Origin: Pseudomonadota bacterium
Lineage (GTDB): Bacteria; Pseudomonadota; Alphaproteobacteria; Rhizobiales; Devosiaceae
NCBI GenBank assembly: GCA_023433985.1
Contig: JAEYTN010000431.1
Coordinates: forward strand, 1-6,964
DNA length: 6,964 bases
Direction: 5' to 3'
Within the stretch, counting starts at the first letter, position 1. Each line of letters opens with the position of its first letter. The translations under genes were made by a program, and so were the position numbers. Below the pieces are notes generated by a model. The model ran no database searches, was not told the origin of the DNA, and saw nothing but the letters and a program-made list of their open reading frames with translations. Positions 1-4,093 of the stretch are shown piece by piece.

Positions 1-52
1 CTTCATCACCGGCCAGACCATCCACGTGGATGGCGGCTGGGTCATGCACTGA
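1..52 (+). CDS. C-terminal end of a short-chain dehydrogenase/reductase (partial)
   Basis: Only the last 16 codons and the TGA stop (50-52) are present; the gene begins before the window. The visible tail reads FITGQTIHVDGGWVMH. The ITGQ-x-(I/L)-x-VDGG pattern is the typical C-terminal signature of classical SDR-family NAD(P)-dependent oxidoreductases (FabG-like), where it follows the substrate-binding loop and helps form the subunit interface. The catalytic Ser-Tyr-Lys and the Rossmann glycine motif lie outside the window, so neither substrate nor cofactor can be inferred. The gap to the next gene is only 20 bases, which suggests one operon with the CoA-transferase and hydratase downstream, in which this enzyme could oxidise a hydroxyacyl intermediate or an alcohol. 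The family call is fairly secure; the role is inferred from context. Confidence 0.8.
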   Translation, partial: FITGQTIHVDGGWVMH

Positions 53-72
53 CACTGAAAGACATCACCTCC

Positions 73-1266
73 ATGGGCATCCTGTCCGGTTATCGCGTTC
101 TCGATTGTTCCATCGCCATGGCGGGCCCGTTCGCGGCGCAGCGGCTGGGCGATCTTGGCGCCGACGTGGTGAAGGTGGAGCCGGTGACCGGGGAGTGGCA
201 GCGCCACACGGCGGCGGGCGGGGCGCGGGGCAACAAGGTCAACGTCTCGTTCCTCTCGCTCAACCGCAACAAGCGCTCGCTGGCGGTGGACCTGAAGGAC
301 CCCGACGGCAAGGCGGTGCTGCTGGAGCTGGTGAAGACGGCCGACGTGTTCCTGCAGAACTACCGGCCGGGCGTGGCGAAGCGGCTGGGCGTCGACTACG
401 AGACGCTGAGCGCCACTAACCCGCGGCTCGTCTATGTGTCGATCTCGGGCTATGGCGAGGATGGCCCCTATCTCAACCGGCCGGGGCAGGACCTGGTGCT
501 GCAGGGCATGTCGGGGGCCATGCTCTCGGCCGGGCGCGAGGGCGAGCCGCCGAACGCGGCGGGGCAGTACCTCGTTGACGGGATCACGGCCTACACCGCC
601 TTCGAGGGGGCGCTGGCGGCGCTACTGCATCGCGAGCGGACCGGCGAGGGGCAGCTGGTGCAGGTGAACATGCTCGATGCGATCACCACGATCCAGATGC
701 AGGAACTCTCGGTGTTCACGGTGGGCGGGAAACCGCAGACGCGGTCGGCCGAGCCGCATGCGCATGTCTATATCCGCGCGCCCTACGGGGCGTTCGCGAC
801 CAAGGACAGCTTCATCATCGTGGCGTTCCCGAAGCTTGCCAACCTCGGGCAGGTGATCGGCGAGCCGAGCTTCCTCACGATGGATGACGAGGTCGATACC
901 TGGGAGAAGCGCGACGAGATCTTTTCCAAGACGCGCGAGCGGCTGAAGGCCAGGACGACGGCGGAATGGCTGGAGCTGCTGCGGGCGGCCGACATCTGGT
1001 GCGGGCCGGTATATGGCTATGCCGACCTCGTCGAGGACGAGCAGATCAAGCACAACGGGACGTTCGTGGAATACGAGCATCCGACCGAGGGCAAGGTGAA
1101 GACGCCAGGCTTTCCGATCCGGTTCTCCAAGACGCCGTCGACCGTGGAGCGTGGGGCGCCGGTGGTGGGGCAGCATAGCCGCGACGTGCTGATCGAGGCG
1201 GGCTTCGACGATGCACAGATCGAGGCGCTGCTGAGGAAGGGTGCGGTGGCGGAGAACGGGCTGTGA
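73..1266 (+). CDS. CaiB/BaiF family (class III) CoA-transferase
   Basis: This 397-residue protein has the usual length for family III CoA-transferases, which move CoA between carboxylic acids through an aspartyl-CoA intermediate and fold as interlocked dimers in the cytoplasm. The N-terminal block (residues 5-36) has the family pattern GYRVLD...AGPFAAQRLGDLGADVVKVE. It is followed by the NRNKRSLAVDLK block near 64-75 and the NPRLVYVSISGYGEDGPY block near 116-133. Asp169, in YLVDG, aligns with the catalytic aspartate of formyl-CoA transferase and E. coli CaiB. HRERTGEGQ (186-194) is the conserved loop after it. The ATG at 73 is the first ATG, keeps the N-terminal block intact and puts the nucleophile at 169. 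Its Shine-Dalgarno is weak (GAAAGA, about 10 bases upstream). The gene follows an SDR gene and overlaps a hydratase gene, so it probably activates the pathway acid with CoA. Some family members are instead racemases (Amacr-type), and the substrate is unknown. Confidence 0.93.
   Translation: MGILSGYRVLDCSIAMAGPFAAQRLGDLGADVVKVEPVTGEWQRHTAAGGARGNKVNVSFLSLNRNKRSLAVDLKDPDGKAVLLELVKTADVFLQNYRPGVAKRLGVDYETLSATNPRLVYVSISGYGEDGPYLNRPGQDLVLQGMSGAMLSAGREGEPPNAAGQYLVDGITAYTAFEGALAALLHRERTGEGQLVQVNMLDAITTIQMQELSVFTVGGKPQTRSAEPHAHVYIRAPYGAFATKDSFIIVAFPKLANLGQVIGEPSFLTMDDEVDTWEKRDEIFSKTRERLKARTTAEWLELLRAADIWCGPVYGYADLVEDEQIKHNGTFVEYEHPTEGKVKTPGFPIRFSKTPSTVERGAPVVGQHSRDVLIEAGFDDAQIEALLRKGAVAENGL
1251..1254 (+). 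promoter_or_regulatory. Shine-Dalgarno GGAG for the enoyl-CoA hydratase gene
   Basis: GGAG lies inside the last codons of the CoA-transferase gene, with 8 bases between it and the GTG at 1263. It supports that GTG as the true start and implies translational coupling between the two genes. Confidence 0.7.
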
Positions 1267-2033
1267 GCGACAACATCCTCGCGTCGCGAGACGGGTTCGT
1301 CGGGACGATCACCATCAATCGGCCGGAGAAGCTCAACGCCATGACGCCGGAGATGGCGGCGGCGCTGGTCGAGGCGGTGACGGCGTTCAACGCCGATGAC
1401 GGCATACGGTGCGTGATCCTGACCGGGGCGGGCGAGAAGGCATTCTCGGCCGGTTCGGATATCCGGACGCTCGACGACTACGACACGGCGTGGAATTTCC
1501 GCAACCGGCCGGACTATTGCGATGCGATCCGGGGGTTGTTGAAGCCATCGATCGCGGCGGTCAATGGCTACGCCTTCGGCGGCGGGCTCGAAACGGCTAT
1601 GGCCTGCGACATCCGCATCGCGGCGGCCAACGCCAGCTTTGCGGCGCCGGAGATCAAGCTGGGCTGGATCGGCGGCGGGGGCATGGCGGTGAACCTTGCG
1701 CATGCCGTCGGGCCATCGAATGCGGCGCTGATGATCATGACGGGCGATCCCATCGACGCTGCGACGGCGGAGAAGTGGGGGCTCGTGTCCCGTGTGGTGC
1801 CCCAGGCCGAACTGATGGCCGAGGCCGGAAGAATCGCGCAGGCGATTGCGGCGCGGGCGCCGATTGCGGCGGAGACGGCGAAGCTGAACCTCAAGGCGGC
1901 GTGGGAGCTGTCGATCGCCAACGCCATCGCCTATGAGCGCGACCTGCAGGCGATCTGCTTCGCCACCGAGGACGCCAGGGAAGGGCGCGCCGCTTTCAAG
2001 GAGAAGCGGGCGCCCGTGTTCAGGCGACGCTGA
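1263..2033 (+). CDS. Enoyl-CoA hydratase/isomerase family protein, CaiD-like
   Basis: This is a 256-residue crotonase-fold enzyme of normal family length, expected to be a cytoplasmic trimer or hexamer acting on CoA thioesters. The GTG start overlaps the upstream stop by four bases (GTGA) and has a GGAG 8 bases before it. TITINRPEKLNAM (residues 15-27) is the N-terminal family motif. FSAGSDI (61-67) and NGYAFGGGLE (101-110) form the oxyanion-hole region. Glu110 and Glu130 (in FAAPEIKLG) sit 20 residues apart, as do the two catalytic glutamates of rat mitochondrial enoyl-CoA hydratase (144 and 164), so hydratase or dehydratase chemistry is plausible. From memory, E. coli carnitinyl-CoA dehydratase CaiD is close in several stretches: VNGYAFGGG, NASFA-x-PE-x-KLG, VV-x-QAELM and the tail TEDA-x-EG-x-x-AF-x-EKR-x-PV. 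The usual GGT after the second glutamate is replaced by GGGGMAVNL (137-145). Family is certain; a carnitine-like substrate is only a guess. Confidence 0.93.
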   Translation: MSDNILASRDGFVGTITINRPEKLNAMTPEMAAALVEAVTAFNADDGIRCVILTGAGEKAFSAGSDIRTLDDYDTAWNFRNRPDYCDAIRGLLKPSIAAVNGYAFGGGLETAMACDIRIAAANASFAAPEIKLGWIGGGGMAVNLAHAVGPSNAALMIMTGDPIDAATAEKWGLVSRVVPQAELMAEAGRIAQAIAARAPIAAETAKLNLKAAWELSIANAIAYERDLQAICFATEDAREGRAAFKEKRAPVFRRR

Positions 2034-2054
2034 GTTCTCCGTTTCGCCCATTTC

Positions 2055-2085
2055 TTTGCCGATCAGTCATAAACTCGCCGCATAC
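2055..2085 (+). promoter_or_regulatory. Possible weak promoter ahead of the tamA-tamB unit
   Basis: The stretch around 2041-2090 is visibly richer in A and T than its surroundings. TTGCCG (2056-2061) could be a -35 element and GCATAC (2080-2085) a -10 element, 18 bases apart. Both match the sigma-70 consensus poorly. It is listed because a change of operon function between the hydratase gene and tamA makes a promoter likely here. The exact boxes are uncertain, and readthrough from upstream is equally possible because no clear terminator is seen after 2033. Confidence 0.2.
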
Positions 2086-2101
2086 ATGAGGGCCCTCTCA
2101 T
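2086..2101 (+). repeat. Short palindrome ATGAGGGCCCTCTCAT
   Basis: GAGGGCCCTC (2088-2097) is a perfect 10-base palindrome. The wider 16-base segment can fold as a 5-base-pair stem (ATGAG with CTCAT) closing a 6-base loop. It contains the GAGGG that could serve as ribosome-binding site for the small open frame starting at 2100. It may be a dimeric regulator site or a small RNA hairpin, or chance in GC-rich DNA. It has no following U-run, so it is not a standard terminator. Confidence 0.4.
2088..2092 (+). promoter_or_regulatory. Candidate Shine-Dalgarno GAGGG for the leader ORF at 2100
   Basis: GAGGG lies 7 bases before the ATG at 2100. This is the best-looking ribosome-binding site in the gap between the hydratase gene and tamA, better than anything directly before the GTG at 2207. 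Confidence 0.4.
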
Positions 2102-2210
2102 GGGCGTGAGCCGTCGGCCCGGGCAACGGGTCGGCATTCCGGATAGAGCGGGCCGCAATCGGGCGGAGCGCGGGGCAACGGGAACGGAACACTGGTACTG
2201 CGGCGGGTGA
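2100..2210 (+). CDS. Small 36-codon open frame upstream of and overlapping the tamA start (uncertain)
   Basis: The frame runs from ATG at 2100 to TGA at 2208-2210 and encodes a 36-residue, arginine-rich, glycine-rich peptide beginning MGVSRRPGQR and ending EHWYCGG. I recognise no family. Points in favour are a GAGGG at 7-base spacing and a stop that overlaps the GTG of tamA as GTGA, the same coupled arrangement seen between the CoA-transferase and the hydratase. It could be a leader peptide whose translation delivers ribosomes to tamA. It could also be the true N-terminus of tamA separated by a one-base indel, or chance. The composition is what random GC-rich DNA would encode, so confidence is low. 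Confidence 0.25.
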   Translation: MGVSRRPGQRVGIPDRAGRNRAERGATGTEHWYCGG

Positions 2211-4093
2211 GTTGGGCTCTCGGTCTTGGAGCCCTGATGGCGGTGAGTGGTGGCGCGCAGGCGTTCGAGTTCCTCGGCATCAAGTTCTTCGAGGACCAGA
2301 GCGAGATCGATGCCGCGTCGGTGATTGCCGACCCGCAGCCCTATTCGGCCGTGCTGGTAACGAGCGCAACGGGCGGCCTGGAAACAACCATTCGCAACGC
2401 ATCGAGCCTTGTCGGCGGGCAGGGCGAGCCGGCCAATGGCGCGGCCGGGCTGCTGGCGCGGGCCCGAGCCGACTACAAGCGGATCCTGGGCGCGCTTTAC
2501 GGCGAAGGCTATTACGGCGGTACGATCAGCATTCTGATCGGGGGACGTGAGGCGGCCGGCCTGCCGCCGGATACACAGCTGCCGAAGCCGGTGGGCATTG
2601 AGGTGCGGGTAGAGCCCGGTCCGCTGTTCCACTTCGGGCGCATTGGCATTGCGAACCAGGCTCCAACGGGCGTTCCGGCGGATGACGAAGTGGAGGCGCC
2701 GGCATCGGTCGGCTTCGTCACTGGGGATATCGCGAAGTCGAACGTGATCGTGCGGGCCGAGTCGCTGGCGGTCGAGGCGTGGCAGCAGCTGGGCTATCCG
2801 CAGGCGAAGGTCGCGGAGCGGCAGGTGGTGGCCGACCATGCCACCAACACGGTGGATGTGACCGTGGTGGTGGAACCCGGACGGCGTGCGCTGGTCGGAC
2901 CGGTCGGCGTTTCCGGGACGGAGCGGATGGATGCGGCGTTCGTGGCGCAGCAGACGGGACTGGTGGCGGGCGCCGAATACGACCCCGACGACATTGAGCG
3001 GGCGCAGAAGCGGCTGTCGCGGCTCGACGTGTTTCGCGCGATGCGGATCGAGGCGGCGAGCAGTATCGGCAGCGATGGCGTGCTGCCGTTCAACGTGGCG
3101 GTGGAGGAGCAGGCGCAGCGGCGGTTCGGCGTCGGCGCGGCCTATTCGAGCGTGGACGGGATCGGGCTCGAGGCGTTCCACCTGTGGCGCAACCTGTTCG
3201 GCCGGGCCGAGCGCCTGCGGCTCGATGCCAAGGTGGCGGGGATCAACTGGCCCATCGACAGCGCGGAGTTCGACTACGCGTTCGGCGGTACGTTCACCAA
3301 GCCAGGGTTCCTCGACCCGGATAACGACCTGGTGGCGGCGATCGCGGCCGAGCGCACGGTGCTCCCGGCCTATACCGAGACGTCGGCGACGGCGGGCGTG
3401 GGGTTGACGCGGTACCTCACCGACGACGTGACGCTCGACGGGCGAGTCTACTACGAGCGCTCGCAGTTCGACGACGATTTCGGGACGCGCGACTTCTCGC
3501 TTGTCGGTCTCACGGCGGGAGCGGTGTGGGACGCGCGCGACAACGAGCAGGACGCGCATGAGGGGTTCTACCTCGCAGCGACGGCGGAGCCGTTCTACGA
3601 GCTCGAGTACGGCTACCTGGCGTTCAAGGCGACCGCCGAGGCGCGCGGCTACTGGAGTGTGATGGAGGACGACCGGCTGGTGCTGGCCGGGCGTGCCAAG
3701 GTTGGGGCTCTGGTGGGGCCGGAGCTCGAGCAACTGCCGCCGGACCGGCTCTATTTCGCGGGCGGTGGCGGCTCGGTGCGCGGCTATGCGTATCGCGGCA
3801 TCGGAGTCGAAAATCCGGATGGGACGGTGAGCGGCGGCCGGTATCTGCTCGAGGCCTCGGCAGAGGCCCGCTACAAGATCAGCGACGAGTGGGGCGCCGT
3901 GGCGTTCCTCGACGGCGGGTACGTGGCGGCGGATACGTTCCCGGGGATCGACCAGCTGCGGCTCGGAGCGGGCGTGGGCGTGCGCTACTACACGAGCCTC
4001 GGCCCGCTGCGGGCCGATATCGCGTTTCCGCTCAACCGGCGGTCGGGCGATCCGGACTACGCGCTCTATGTCGGCATCGGGCAGGCCTTCTGA
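2207..4093 (+). CDS. tamA: TamA, Omp85-family outer-membrane assembly factor
   Basis: From GTG 2207 this is a 628-residue BamA/TamA-family protein. It acts in the outer membrane with TamB in inserting outer-membrane proteins and supporting lipid transport to that membrane. A hydrophobic signal segment ends in GGAQA near residue 19, followed by mature FEFLGIKFFED. Three POTRA-like periplasmic units can be drawn at about 48-140, 141-226 and 227-304; the second block carries PGPLFHFGRIGI and the third has LVGPVGVSGTERM and LSRLDVFRAM. Residues from about 305 to the end alternate like beta-strands and form the barrel. The Omp85 VRGY motif is at 524-527, and the last strand ends DYALYVGIGQAF with the aromatic C-terminal residue of a beta-signal. 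No cysteine is seen. The start is doubtful: from 2207 the signal peptide has no basic n-region, while a CTG at 2198 would give MRRVSWALGLGALMAVSG behind a GGAACGGA. An in-frame stop at 2144 limits any extension. The stop overlaps the tamB start. Family identity is strong. Confidence 0.93.
   Translation: MSWALGLGALMAVSGGAQAFEFLGIKFFEDQSEIDAASVIADPQPYSAVLVTSATGGLETTIRNASSLVGGQGEPANGAAGLLARARADYKRILGALYGEGYYGGTISILIGGREAAGLPPDTQLPKPVGIEVRVEPGPLFHFGRIGIANQAPTGVPADDEVEAPASVGFVTGDIAKSNVIVRAESLAVEAWQQLGYPQAKVAERQVVADHATNTVDVTVVVEPGRRALVGPVGVSGTERMDAAFVAQQTGLVAGAEYDPDDIERAQKRLSRLDVFRAMRIEAASSIGSDGVLPFNVAVEEQAQRRFGVGAAYSSVDGIGLEAFHLWRNLFGRAERLRLDAKVAGINWPIDSAEFDYAFGGTFTKPGFLDPDNDLVAAIAAERTVLPAYTETSATAGVGLTRYLTDDVTLDGRVYYERSQFDDDFGTRDFSLVGLTAGAVWDARDNEQDAHEGFYLAATAEPFYELEYGYLAFKATAEARGYWSVMEDDRLVLAGRAKVGALVGPELEQLPPDRLYFAGGGGSVRGYAYRGIGVENPDGTVSGGRYLLEASAEARYKISDEWGAVAFLDGGYVAADTFPGIDQLRLGAGVGVRYYTSLGPLRADIAFPLNRRSGDPDYALYVGIGQAF

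Noticed and set aside
30..419. A 129-codon + strand frame overlapping the CoA-transferase in another frame
   Set aside because: The translation is Gly-, Arg- and Ala-rich and aperiodic, while the overlapping frame encodes the conserved CoA-transferase N-terminus.
1017..2051. A 344-codon - strand frame across the transferase-hydratase junction
   Set aside because: It is antisense to two confidently assigned genes, with low-complexity arginine-rich translation and no motifs.
2034..2085. Searched for a transcription terminator after the hydratase gene
   Set aside because: I see no stable GC stem followed by a T-run on either strand. The only palindrome nearby (2086-2101) has no U-tract.
2121..2182. 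Direct repeat GGGCAACGGG at 2121-2130 and 2173-2182
   Set aside because: There are only two 10-base copies, 52 bases apart, made of G-rich sequence typical of this DNA, with no matching flanks or phased third copy. Chance is the simplest explanation.
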